Shown here: positions 1 to 7,046 of the stretch, piece by piece
Position numbering within the stretch: position 1 is the first letter of the stretch
How the letters are laid out: each line of letters starts with the position of its first letter
Assembly: GCF_022524485.1 (NCBI RefSeq)
Contig: NZ_JAKXMK010000016.1
Span: 124,001 to 188,000 of the forward strand
Length of the DNA: 64,000 nt
Source: Pseudonocardia alaniniphila
Lineage (GTDB): Bacteria > Actinomycetota > Actinomycetes > Mycobacteriales > Pseudonocardiaceae
Reading direction: 5' to 3'
Made by a program: the position numbers and the translations under genes
The notes under the pieces: generated by a model
Databases searched by the model: none
What the model saw: the letters and a program-made list of their open reading frames with translations, nothing else
Told to the model about the DNA's origin: nothing

Positions 1-625
1 CCCAGAAGAACGCGGTCAGGGCGCCCCACCACGACCAGCTGACGAGACCGCCGATGAGGGCAGGCAGGCCGAGGCTCGCCAGCGTCAGCAGGATGAAGCT
101 CCTGTCGACCGCCGCGATGTCACGGTCGGCCAGCAGGTCGGGTGCGAAGCGGCGTGCGTTGGTGCGGTCGCGGCCCAGCAGCCAGCCCATGTGGGCGTGC
201 CAGAAACCGCGGACGAGTGCCGCCGGACCGGTGCCGAACAGCCAGGGTGAGTGGGGGTCGCCGTCCTTGTCGGAGAAGGCGTGGTGGCGCCGATGGTCGG
301 CAACCCAGCCGACGACGCTGCCCTGGAACGAGATGCTGCCCGCCACGGCGAGGGCGATCCGCAACGGCCGCTTCGCCTTGAACGAGCCGTGGGTGAAGTA
401 GCGATGGAACCCGACAGTGACACCCAGCCCGCTCAGGACGTAGAACGCCGCAGCGAGGCCGACGTCGAGCCAGCTGAGTCCCCAGCCCCAGGCCAGCGGG
501 ACCGCGGCGGCCACCGCCAGCAGCGGTATGACCATGAACGCGATGACGAGGGCCTGCTCGGTGCCGGACTTGCGGCCCTCGGTGAGGGCGGCGGCCGGCG
601 GGCGTTCCTGCAGGACAGGGGGCAT
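1..625 (-). CDS. Fatty-acid (acyl-CoA) desaturase, 3' end missing at window edge
   Basis: An integral-membrane di-iron desaturase that would insert a double bond into acyl chains. The visible N-terminal about 208 residues contain two hydrophobic stretches and two histidine boxes, HRYFTH (about residue 71) and [10 protein letters not shown] (about residue 105). These are the first two of the three His clusters of the membrane desaturase superfamily; the third would lie beyond the window. I chose the ATG at 625 because AAGGA sits five bases upstream of it. An in-frame ATG at 643 has no ribosome site. It is divergent from the cold-shock gene across about 300 bases. Substrate and double-bond position cannot be read from the sequence. 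The family call is secure; the gene is cut by the window edge. Confidence 0.9.
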   Translation of the reverse strand, partial: MPPVLQERPPAAALTEGRKSGTEQALVIAFMVIPLLAVAAAVPLAWGWGLSWLDVGLAAAFYVLSGLGVTVGFHRYFTHGSFKAKRPLRIALAVAGSISFQGSVVGWVADHRRHHAFSDKDGDPHSPWLFGTGPAALVRGFWHAHMGWLLGRDRTNARRFAPDLLADRDIAAVDRSFILLTLASLGLPALIGGLVSWSWWGALTAFFW

Positions 626-926
626 GTGGATCCTTCGCTTCATCACAGGGCCGGGGAACAAAGGTCACGGTACGGCAACGGGCGGCTTTCGCTTTGGCCA
701 TGCGAACCAACCATCGGTCGAATCGACTTACGCGCGTTCGCGGGCCCCCGTGATAGGTTCTGCCGCGGTTGCAGTCGTGTCTTCCTCGATCGTTGTGAAG
801 CGTCCGTGGAGAGTGACGGTGGGCTTCACAGGCGATGCAGAGGTTTCCAAGCGTTCGTCGGTGTTCCCGTGCAGCCCCCGGTCGGCACAGTGCCGGCAGG
901 GTCCGCTTCACGTATGGAGAACAGGT
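626..926. other. Divergent intergenic region, cold-shock gene leader
   Basis: About 300 bases separate the desaturase and the cold-shock protein start. No convincing ORF with actinobacterial codon use was found. It must hold both promoters and a long leader for the cold-shock mRNA, as is common for csp genes. A short stem with arms CGGCA and TGCCG lies at about 884-896. I could not pick out confident -35/-10 elements. Confidence 0.4.
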
Positions 927-1130
927 ATGCCGCAGGGCACCGTCAAGTGGTTCAACGCCGAGAAGGGCTTCGGCTTCATCGCGACCGACGACAACGGCCC
1001 GGACGTCTTCGTCCACTACTCGGCCATTCAGTCGGACGGCTTCCGCACCCTGGAGGAGAACCAGCGCGTCTCGTTCGAGGCGAGCCAGGGCGCCAAGGGC
1101 CCGCAGGCCGACACGGTCCGCCCCATCTGA
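927..1130 (+). CDS. Cold-shock protein (CspA family)
   Basis: A 67-residue single cold-shock domain, the usual length for the family. It binds single-stranded RNA/DNA and acts as an RNA chaperone in the cytoplasm. The protein starts [18 protein letters not shown] and carries both RNA-binding motifs, KGFGFI (RNP1) and VFVHYS (RNP2). The ATG at 927 follows GGAGAACAG, a good ribosome site. It is monocistronic: a long leader precedes it and a strong hairpin terminator follows 27 bases after the stop. Such genes are typically controlled through the leader RNA, but no thermosensor was demonstrated here. Confidence 0.97.
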   Translation: MPQGTVKWFNAEKGFGFIATDDNGPDVFVHYSAIQSDGFRTLEENQRVSFEASQGAKGPQADTVRPI

Positions 1131-1156
1131 GAGAGCCTCTCTCGGATCGCAGCTTC

Positions 1157-1187
1157 GATGCCGGCGCCCGTCATGGGCGCCGGCATC
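1157..1187 (+). terminator. Hairpin terminator after cold-shock gene
   Basis: Perfect 13-bp inverted repeat, GATGCCGGCGCCC and GGGCGCCGGCATC, around a 5-base loop GTCAT. It follows the csp stop and precedes the end of the convergent epimerase gene, so it may stop transcription from both sides. There is no U-tract, as usual in actinobacteria. Confidence 0.85.
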
Positions 1188-1227
1188 GGCGTCTCCAGTG
1201 TCGTTTCCACGACACGAGGTAGGTCGG

Positions 1228-2142
1228 TCAGCTGCTCCTGGCCCACGCCGCCGTGCGGGCCACGCCCTCGTCCACACCGACCGGTGAGAAGCCCAGCGCC
1301 CGCGCGCCCGCGTCGTCCACCCGCACCGGCGGCAGGTGCCCGTAGACCTCGGAGCGGCGGGCGTACGTGTCGGCGTCCTCCCCGAGCGATGAGCCCGGTG
1401 GCAGCGTGCGCACCCGCGTGCCACCCACGTGGTCGGCGAAGGTGTGCAGAACGCGGCCGAACGTGGCCACCTCTCCGCTCAGCACGTACCGCCGGCCCGG
1501 CTCGCCGCGCTCCAGAGCGAGTAGATGCCCGGCTGCCGCGTCCTCTGCGAGAACCCATCCCACGGCGGCGTCGACGACGGCCGGCACCTCGCCACGAGCG
1601 GCCGCGATGAACAGACCGTTGTAGGACAACGGCCCCCGCGGGCTCGGGCCGTAGATGCTCACCGGGTTGACGATGACCGCGCCCATGCCGCCCGCGGCGG
1701 CCGTCAGCACGAGGTCCTCCGCAGCCGCCTTGCTCACGGAGTAGGGATCGGTGAGGGCGTGCGCCCCCGTGGGGGACTCGGCCACCAGCCCCGAGGAGTC
1801 GATCACCGCGGCGCTGCTGCTGGTGTAGACGAAGCGCGCCACCCCGGCGTCCGTCGCGGCCGCCAGCACCGAGCGTGTGCCCTCGACGTTGGCCCTGCGG
1901 GTCGCCTCGGCCGAGCTCTCCACGGAGCCCGCGAGATGGAGCACCGCGTGGCAGCCGTGCACGGCGCGGCGCACCGCATCGGTGTCGGCCAGATCGCCCA
2001 CCACGACGTCCACGCCATCGGGTAGGAGCTCCGCCGCCTTCGCCTGGTCTCGCACGAGTACGCGGACGTCGTGCCCCTCCCGCACGGCCAGCTCGACCAG
2101 TGCGCTCCCCAGATAGCCGGTCCCACCGGTGATCATCAGCAC
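1228..2142 (-). CDS. NAD(P)-dependent epimerase/dehydratase (extended SDR)
   Basis: A 304-residue extended short-chain dehydrogenase. The N-terminal dinucleotide-binding motif GGTGYLG begins near residue 6, the active-site YSVSK (YxxxK) lies near residue 135 after the serine strand YTSSS, and the NPVSIYGP stretch follows the catalytic lysine as in UDP-sugar epimerases and dihydroflavonol reductases. The length fits the NAD-dependent epimerase family. It stands alone between the csp terminator and a divergent 270-base gap. The substrate (sugar nucleotide, sterol or flavonol-like) cannot be assigned. Confidence 0.85.
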   Translation of the reverse strand: MLMITGGTGYLGSALVELAVREGHDVRVLVRDQAKAAELLPDGVDVVVGDLADTDAVRRAVHGCHAVLHLAGSVESSAEATRRANVEGTRSVLAAATDAGVARFVYTSSSAAVIDSSGLVAESPTGAHALTDPYSVSKAAAEDLVLTAAAGGMGAVIVNPVSIYGPSPRGPLSYNGLFIAAARGEVPAVVDAAVGWVLAEDAAAGHLLALERGEPGRRYVLSGEVATFGRVLHTFADHVGGTRVRTLPPGSSLGEDADTYARRSEVYGHLPPVRVDDAGARALGFSPVGVDEGVARTAAWARSS

Positions 2143-2411
2143 CGGAGCATCGTTTCAGCCGCTGGCCGACGATAACCGGCGACAGGCGACATACCTCCAC
2201 ACGGAGCAGCCGTCGATCCCCCGACGCCTACCGGTCGCCCGCCGTTCACAAGGGCCGAACGGACTATGTGCATGGGCGCTCCCGCTCGTCTCGGAGTCGG
2301 GCTCGGTCGCCGCTGCAGGCTCTGAAACGCGTGTCGGAGCCGTCATGCTCAGTGTTGAGCCTCACAGAGACACGCCAACCGGGCGGGCTCGCACAACATC
2401 GGAGGTCAAAG

Positions 2412-2930
2412 ATGCCGGGCTGGGACAGCTACCGCGCGGTGTACGGCGCGGAGCTGCGTGCGGCGGCGCTCGAGTTCGTCGACCACGGGTGGCCCGTGGT
2501 GGAGGAGTCGGCCACGTCGCTCCTATTGATCACCGGCTCGGCCCTCGATGTCCTCGAGGTACCGGCGTCCTGCGGGCGCGAGGTCTGCGCACAGCTGCGC
2601 GCCGCGGGAGCGGTCGTGCCGGTCGCGGCCACGCCCACCGGGTCGTGGTGGTTCCCGGTCGCCACCGGTGGCGCGCTCACGGAGGAGCTGCGCGAGACCG
2701 CCGGCGTCGCCCTCCACACCGCTGGTGCCCCGGTGCTGGCTCCGCCGTCCCAGGTGCCCGACGGCTGGGTGCACTGGCGGGTTGCGCCCGCGCTCACCGG
2801 CTACCGGGTGCCGTCGCCGGGGCTGATCGTGCATGCCGCCGCCGACGCCGTTCGGTGGCGGGCCGACCGCGAGTTGCACCCGGGCGCCCAGCGGCCCGCC
2901 GGTGCGATGGCGGTCGGACTGCGGTTCTGA
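2412..2930 (+). CDS. Small primase/polymerase-N-terminal-like protein, function unknown
   Basis: A 172-residue soluble protein. The ATG at 2412 follows a clear GGAGG at 2401-2405. The pattern of an N-terminal helix ending in HGWPVVE, a middle GSWWFPV strand and a late GWVHWRVAP strand resembles the short stand-alone relatives of the bifunctional primase/polymerase N-terminal (prim-pol) domain common in Pseudonocardiaceae. I see no hDhD metal-binding pair, so polymerase activity is doubtful. Codon use is normal for the region. It lies divergent from the epimerase. The family assignment is by pattern only; it could equally be called a conserved hypothetical. Confidence 0.5.
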   Translation: MPGWDSYRAVYGAELRAAALEFVDHGWPVVEESATSLLLITGSALDVLEVPASCGREVCAQLRAAGAVVPVAATPTGSWWFPVATGGALTEELRETAGVALHTAGAPVLAPPSQVPDGWVHWRVAPALTGYRVPSPGLIVHAAADAVRWRADRELHPGAQRPAGAMAVGLRF

Positions 2931-3160
2931 CGGACCGCGCAGCCGGCACCCGGCTCACCTCCCGCTGACGCGGCTCGTCGCGCCGCGCCGGGGGGACCCG
3001 GGCTCGCCGGTGGTGTGGCGCCCGAGGGGGGCTGGTCCCGGGGGAGATCCTCGCTGTGCGGCCGCACCACGAACGTGGCCGGGGTCGGTGGAACACCATC
3101 GACCCCGGCCAGACCCAGTTCCGGACAACGAGACTGCGGTCGGGCAGGCAGTATGGGTTC

Positions 3161-4513
3161 GTGCAGATCTCGGAGAGCCCCGGATCGGAAGCGCCGGAGG
3201 CGAAGCGCCCCGCGGGCTCGTTCCCGCGACCTGTCGTCCAGGTCGGCCTGGGTTTCGGCCGGATCGACGCCGCCACCCGCGCGCGTGACCTGCGGCGGAT
3301 GAAGCGCTTCGCCACCGGACTGCTGCTGCTCGCCACGGTCATATTCCTGGTGTCCCGTTGGTGGGAAGTCAATGACGGGCCGGCGTGGATCGGGTACGTC
3401 CGTGCCACGGCCGAGGCAGGGATGGTGGGCGCGCTCGCCGACTGGTTCGCCGTCACCGCGCTCTTCCGGCGCCCGCTGGGGCTGCCGATCCCGCACACCG
3501 CGATCATCCCGACGAAGAAGGACATGATCGGCGACAGCCTCGGCGACTTCGTCGGGGAGAACTTCCTGGCCGAGGACGTGGTGCGGGACAAGCTCGCCCG
3601 CGTCCAGGTGTCGCAGCGGGTCGGTGCGTGGATCGGTCAGGAGGCCAACGCCTCCCGCATCACCGCCGAGCTCGCCACGGCCGCCCGTGGTGTCGTGACC
3701 GTGCTGCGCGACGAGGACGTGCAGGAGGTGATCGAGCAGATCCTCGTGCCGAAGCTCCTGGAGCGCCCGATCGGGCCGCCGCTCGGCACGGTGCTGGAGG
3801 GCGTGCTGGCCGACGGGTCGCACCTGCGCCTGGTCGATCTGGTGTGCGACCGCGCATACGACTGGGTCACGGCCAACCACGACATGGTCCTGCGGGTCGT
3901 GCACGAGAGGGCGCCGTCGTGGTCGCCCAGGTTCGTCGACGACCTCATCGCCGACCGCGTCTACCTCGAGGTGCAGAACTTCGCGTGGAACGTGAAGACC
4001 GACCCCGAGCACCCGTTACGCAAGGCGGTCGACCGCTTCCTCGTCGAGTTCGCCACCGACCTGCAGCGCGACCCGGAGACGATCGAGCGCGCCGAGCGGA
4101 TCAAGTTCCAGATCGTCGGGCACCCGGACGTGCAGAAATTCATCGGCCAGGCTTGGAGCACGGTCAAGGGGATGATCCTCGACGCCGCCGCCGACCCGTC
4201 GAGCGCGCTGCGCAACCGGGTACGCGACGGGTTCATCGCACTCGGCACGCGCCTCAGCAATGACACGGAGCTCCGCGGCAAGGTCGACGGCTGGCTGGCC
4301 GACGCGGCCGGCTACGTCGTGAGGCACTACCGGGCGGAGATCACCACGCTGATCACCGACACCGTCGAGCGTTGGGACGCGGAGGAGACCTCGCGCAAGG
4401 TGGAGCTGCAGGTGGGACGCGACCTGCAGTTCATCCGCATCAACGGCACGGTCGTCGGTGCGCTCGCCGGGCTCGTCATCTACACCGTCGGTCAGCTGGC
4501 GTTCGGCTCGTAG
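3161..4513 (+). CDS. DUF445 family membrane protein
   Basis: A 450-residue protein matching the DUF445 family: a first transmembrane segment (about residues 48-65, after the motif RARDLRRMKRFA), the signature GALADWFAVTALFRRPLG right after it, IPHTAIIPTKKD soon after, a long helical region, and a C-terminal membrane hairpin (VVGALAGLVIY). The GTG at 3161 is chosen because homologues begin with a short polar stretch before the first membrane segment; a nearby ATG at 3153 is out of frame. The family's function is unknown. The gene appears to be single. Confidence 0.85.
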   Translation: MQISESPGSEAPEAKRPAGSFPRPVVQVGLGFGRIDAATRARDLRRMKRFATGLLLLATVIFLVSRWWEVNDGPAWIGYVRATAEAGMVGALADWFAVTALFRRPLGLPIPHTAIIPTKKDMIGDSLGDFVGENFLAEDVVRDKLARVQVSQRVGAWIGQEANASRITAELATAARGVVTVLRDEDVQEVIEQILVPKLLERPIGPPLGTVLEGVLADGSHLRLVDLVCDRAYDWVTANHDMVLRVVHERAPSWSPRFVDDLIADRVYLEVQNFAWNVKTDPEHPLRKAVDRFLVEFATDLQRDPETIERAERIKFQIVGHPDVQKFIGQAWSTVKGMILDAAADPSSALRNRVRDGFIALGTRLSNDTELRGKVDGWLADAAGYVVRHYRAEITTLITDTVERWDAEETSRKVELQVGRDLQFIRINGTVVGALAGLVIYTVGQLAFGS

Positions 4514-4639
4514 CTCTCCGGAATCACTCGACCGCGCACAGCGATCTCTCGTCCTATGCGCGCAGTCTTTAGCAAGCACACCTAATTCGGCGTGCGGTGA
4601 GTCTTCGCTGCTCGAACCGGTGACGAAGGCCACGCAACG

Positions 4640-4682
4640 TGCAAGCTCTGTGCTTGCAACAGCTAGCGTTCGTGGGTAAGGT
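4640..4682 (+). promoter_or_regulatory. Promoter with overlapping inverted repeat upstream of the XRE/hbhA-like genes
   Basis: A 7-bp inverted repeat TGCAAGC-TCTGT-GCTTGCA spans 4640-4658. A third copy of the half-site (GCAAGCA) occurs at 4572. The right arm overlaps a plausible -35 TTGCAA (4654-4659), which is followed 17 bases later by TAAGGT (4677-4682). The layout suggests repression, plausibly autoregulation by the XRE protein encoded just downstream. The repeat is seen directly; its regulator is inferred. Confidence 0.5.
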
Positions 4683-4710
4683 CGGCTGCGCGAACGGGAG
4701 GTGATCGGAC

Positions 4711-5181
4711 GTGCCAGTACCGAGGGTCCCAAGACAGGACGGGGCCGGGGAGCGCGTCGGACACGCGGTCGAGCACGTCGGCCAGGTCGTCGAGCAGGCG
4801 GGCCAGGCCGTCGGCCAGGCCGTCGACGACATCGGCGGTTACATCCGCAGCCAGCGGGAGAGCGCTCAGGTGTCGCTGCGTCAGCTGGCTCGCACTGCCG
4901 GCGTCAGCAACCCCTACCTCAGCCAGATCGAGCGGGGGCTGCGCAAGCCGTCGGCCGAGATCCTGCAGCAGATCGCGAAGGGTCTGCGGATCTCCGCGGA
5001 GGCCCTGTACGTGAAGGCCGGGATTCTCGACGAAAGGCCGGCGAGCGACGTCACCGACGCCGTGCTCGCTGATCCGACCCTGACGGAGCGCCAGAAGCAG
5101 GTGCTCCTCGAGATCTACCAGTCCTTCCGGCAGGAGGGCGGCAAGCACGCTGCCCCCGGCCACACCACCGAACCATCATGA
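4711..5181 (+). CDS. XRE-family transcriptional regulator (Rv0474-like)
   Basis: A 156-residue DNA-binding protein. The helix-turn-helix lies at about residues 49-100 (VSLRQLARTAGVSNPYLSQI, then ERGLRKPS), which is a textbook Cro/CI-type fold. The GTG at 4711 follows GGGAGGTG. The first 45 residues are unusual: heptad-like repeats rich in Val, Ala, Gln and His (GHAVEHV, GQVVEQA, GQAVGQA), probably an amphipathic helix. Directly downstream is the HbhA-like gene, the same order as Rv0474-Rv0475 in M. tuberculosis, so it probably controls that gene and itself. The inverted repeat at 4640-4658 is the best candidate operator. Confidence 0.88.
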   Translation: MPVPRVPRQDGAGERVGHAVEHVGQVVEQAGQAVGQAVDDIGGYIRSQRESAQVSLRQLARTAGVSNPYLSQIERGLRKPSAEILQQIAKGLRISAEALYVKAGILDERPASDVTDAVLADPTLTERQKQVLLEIYQSFRQEGGKHAAPGHTTEPS

Positions 5182-5196
5182 CGAGGAGTGATCATC

Positions 5197-5958
5197 ATGC
5201 CCGTGTCACTACCTACCGCCGCTGACGTCCGTAAGGCCCGTGAGCAGGCCGCCAAGAACGCCGCCGAGCGTGCCGAGATCGCCCGCACCCCGCTGTTCGC
5301 CGTCCTGGGCGCGGGCGAGATCGCCGTCTCCGCTGTGTCCAAGGCCGCCGAGGTTGCTCGTGCCCGCGCCGCCGTGGCCCGCACGCGTGCCACCGCCCAG
5401 GCAGAGGACGTGCAGCACCGCGTCGCCGAGTTGCCGCAGCGCCTGTCGTCCGAGGAGCTGCGCAAGACGGTGGCCGAGCTGCGTGCGCAGGCCGAGCAGG
5501 CCTACGCAGGCTTCGCGGAGCGCGGTGAGAAGACCTGGGGACGCATCCGCAAGCAGCCCCAGGTGGAGCAGGCACTCGCGACGTTCGGCTCCTACACGGA
5601 GAAGCTCGACGCTCGTGTCGACGGCTTGGTCGACGACGCCCACGATGCCGCCACCAAGGCCCTGGCCACGGTGACCACCCAGACCCGGTCCACCGGCGAG
5701 CGGGTTGCCCGCGCCAGCAAGCGCATCAGCGGGCGCACCGCCGACAAGGTCGCCGACGTGAGCGGTGACGCGTCGAAGGCCGTGGCCAAGGCCGGTGCCG
5801 AGACGGCCGGTGCGATCAACGAGGCCGGCGACGAGCTGGCCCACGACGCCCGCAGCGCCACCCGCAGGGCCGCCAACCGCACTGCTCCCAAGGACGCCAC
5901 CCGCCGCCCGGCCACCCGCCGGACCGGTACGACGAACGGCACGGGTCCGAAGAGCTGA
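5197..5958 (+). CDS. hbhA: Heparin-binding haemagglutinin-like protein (HbhA family)
   Basis: A 253-residue protein that is almost wholly helical and Ala/Glu/Arg-rich, with predicted coiled coil at about residues 10-170 and a Lys/Arg/Pro/Ala-rich C-terminal tail (RRAANRTAPKDATRRPATRR). In mycobacteria HbhA is a surface adhesin whose basic tail binds heparan sulfate and whose coiled coil interacts with membranes. Here the tail uses Arg as well as Lys. A hydrophobic patch (LFAVLGAGEIAVSAV) lies near residues 33-47. The ATG at 5197 is chosen because GAGGAG sits eight bases upstream; a GTG at 5188 would overlap that ribosome site. It sits 15 bases after the XRE regulator and ends at a strong terminator. 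In a non-pathogen a role in envelope or lipid-body biology is as likely as adhesion. Confidence 0.8.
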   Translation: MPVSLPTAADVRKAREQAAKNAAERAEIARTPLFAVLGAGEIAVSAVSKAAEVARARAAVARTRATAQAEDVQHRVAELPQRLSSEELRKTVAELRAQAEQAYAGFAERGEKTWGRIRKQPQVEQALATFGSYTEKLDARVDGLVDDAHDAATKALATVTTQTRSTGERVARASKRISGRTADKVADVSGDASKAVAKAGAETAGAINEAGDELAHDARSATRRAANRTAPKDATRRPATRRTGTTNGTGPKS

Positions 5959-5969
5959 CCCGATCCGTG

Positions 5970-6007
5970 CAGCGCCCCCGAGGTTCTCGTACTCCTCGGG
6001 GGCGCTG
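5970..6007 (+). terminator. Hairpin terminator after hbhA-like gene
   Basis: Perfect 14-bp stem, CAGCGCCCCCGAGG paired with CCTCGGGGGCGCTG, around a 10-base loop. It starts 11 bases after the hbhA stop and separates the regulator/hbhA unit from the DUF2516 gene. Confidence 0.9.
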
Positions 6008-6037
6008 TGTCGTGGTCGTCCAGGGTAGGCTGCCCGT

Positions 6038-6349
6038 GTGAGCCTGCTGTACGACCTCGATGACTGGGTGCTGTGGGCGCTGTGGCTGCTGGCCATCCCC
6101 GTGGGTGCCTACGCCTTTATTCACGCCTTGATGCAGCGTGCCGACGCGTTCACCGCGGCCGACAAGCTCACCAAGCCGGCCTGGCTCGGGATCACCGGTG
6201 CCAGCGTGCTGGTGCTGGTCGTGTTCCAGGGAGGTCCGCGCAGCAGCGGCACCCTGTTCTGGTTGGCCGCTCTAGTAGCTGTGCTCGTCTACATCGTCGA
6301 CGTCAAGCCCGCGGTGGTGGGCGTGCAGGGCGGCGGTAATCGCTGGTGA
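6038..6349 (+). CDS. DUF2516 family small membrane protein (Rv0476-like)
   Basis: A 103-residue protein with three predicted membrane segments (about residues 9-30, 48-64 and 72-88) separated by short loops, matching DUF2516, a small actinobacterial membrane family that follows hbhA in mycobacteria as well. The GTG at 6038 is used; a second GTG two bases upstream is out of frame. It overlaps the next gene by four bases (GTGA), so the two are probably translated together. The function of the family is unknown. Confidence 0.8.
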   Translation: MSLLYDLDDWVLWALWLLAIPVGAYAFIHALMQRADAFTAADKLTKPAWLGITGASVLVLVVFQGGPRSSGTLFWLAALVAVLVYIVDVKPAVVGVQGGGNRW

Positions 6350-6912
6350 GTGCCTGGTCCGTCCTCGGCTCGCTGGAGGCGGTCCCCGCGCTCGACCGTC
6401 CCGATCTGCTGGGTGAGCCCGTCGCCCATGCCCTCAAGCTGCTCGATCCTGCCGACGCCGCGCTGGTCGGTGTCGCGGAGATCGACCCGGGGCTGGCCGA
6501 CACGGCGGCGTTCTGCGAGGCCTACGGCTCCCCGCTCGACGGCTCGGCCAATTGCGTGGTGGTGGCCGGTCGGCGCGGCGACGAGACGCGCTACGCGGCC
6601 TGCCTGGTGCTCGCCACCACGCGTGCCGACGTCAACGGGCTGGTCCGCAAGCGGCTGAACGCGCGCAAGGCCTCGTTCGCGCCGATGGACGACGCCGTCG
6701 CGCGTAGTGGCATGGAGTACGGCGGGATCACGCCGATCGGCCTGCCCGAGGACTGGCCGGTGCTCGTCGACGCCGCGGTGGCAGCGGCCCCTGCCGTCGT
6801 GATCGGGAGCGGCGTGCGCCACTCGAAGCTGGCCCTCCCCGGAGAGCTGACGACCCGCCTCCGGAACGCAGAAGTACTGGAAGCCCTGGGAAAGCGCACT
6901 ATGGAGCCGTAG
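6346..6912 (+). CDS. YbaK/EbsC-type aminoacyl-tRNA deacylase
   Basis: A 188-residue protein of the YbaK/prolyl-tRNA-editing (ProX-like) superfamily, which hydrolyses mischarged tRNAs such as Cys-tRNA(Pro). Features seen: the strand NCVVVAGRR near residue 65, a conserved lysine-containing segment RKRLNARKASFAPM (about residues 102-115) and the later EYGGITPIGLP loop typical of the fold. The start codon overlaps the stop of the DUF2516 gene, implying coupling. Its last codons lie inside a perfect inverted repeat that probably terminates transcription. Substrate specificity cannot be read from the sequence. Confidence 0.8.
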   Translation: MSAWSVLGSLEAVPALDRPDLLGEPVAHALKLLDPADAALVGVAEIDPGLADTAAFCEAYGSPLDGSANCVVVAGRRGDETRYAACLVLATTRADVNGLVRKRLNARKASFAPMDDAVARSGMEYGGITPIGLPEDWPVLVDAAVAAAPAVVIGSGVRHSKLALPGELTTRLRNAEVLEALGKRTMEP

Positions 6913-6958
6913 TGCTGCCGGGCGGGGAGCTGTGACCGCACTACGGCTCCATAGTGCG
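6895..6958. repeat. Perfect 21-bp inverted repeat, probable terminator overlapping the gene end
   Basis: The left arm at 6895-6915 and right arm at 6938-6958 are perfect reverse complements (core GCACTATGGAGCCGTAGTGC) around a 22-base spacer. The stop codon of the YbaK-like gene lies within the left arm. Each arm also ends in its own small inverted repeat, GCACTA and TAGTGC, so alternative folds are possible. It most likely acts as a terminator upstream of lon. Confidence 0.75.
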
Positions 6959-6966
6959 TCGGCTGG

Positions 6967-7008
6967 GCTCAAGTTTCCTGCGTTCGCTCACGGCGGATTT
7001 ACTTGAGC
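6967..7008 (+). promoter_or_regulatory. Inverted GCTCAAG/CTTGAGC pair in the lon promoter region
   Basis: GCTCAAG (6967-6973) and CTTGAGC (7002-7008) form an inverted pair 28 bases apart just upstream of lon. CTTGAG/CTCAAG are the half-sites of the HspR-bound HAIR element (CTTGAGT-N7-ACTCAAG), but here order and spacing are different, so this is only suggestive. TTGAGC (7003-7008) could serve as a -35 with GGTGTA (7026-7031) 17 bases downstream. Confidence 0.35.
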
Positions 7009-7046
7009 GCTGGAATTCGTTCAACGGTGTAAGCGTTGACTCGGGC

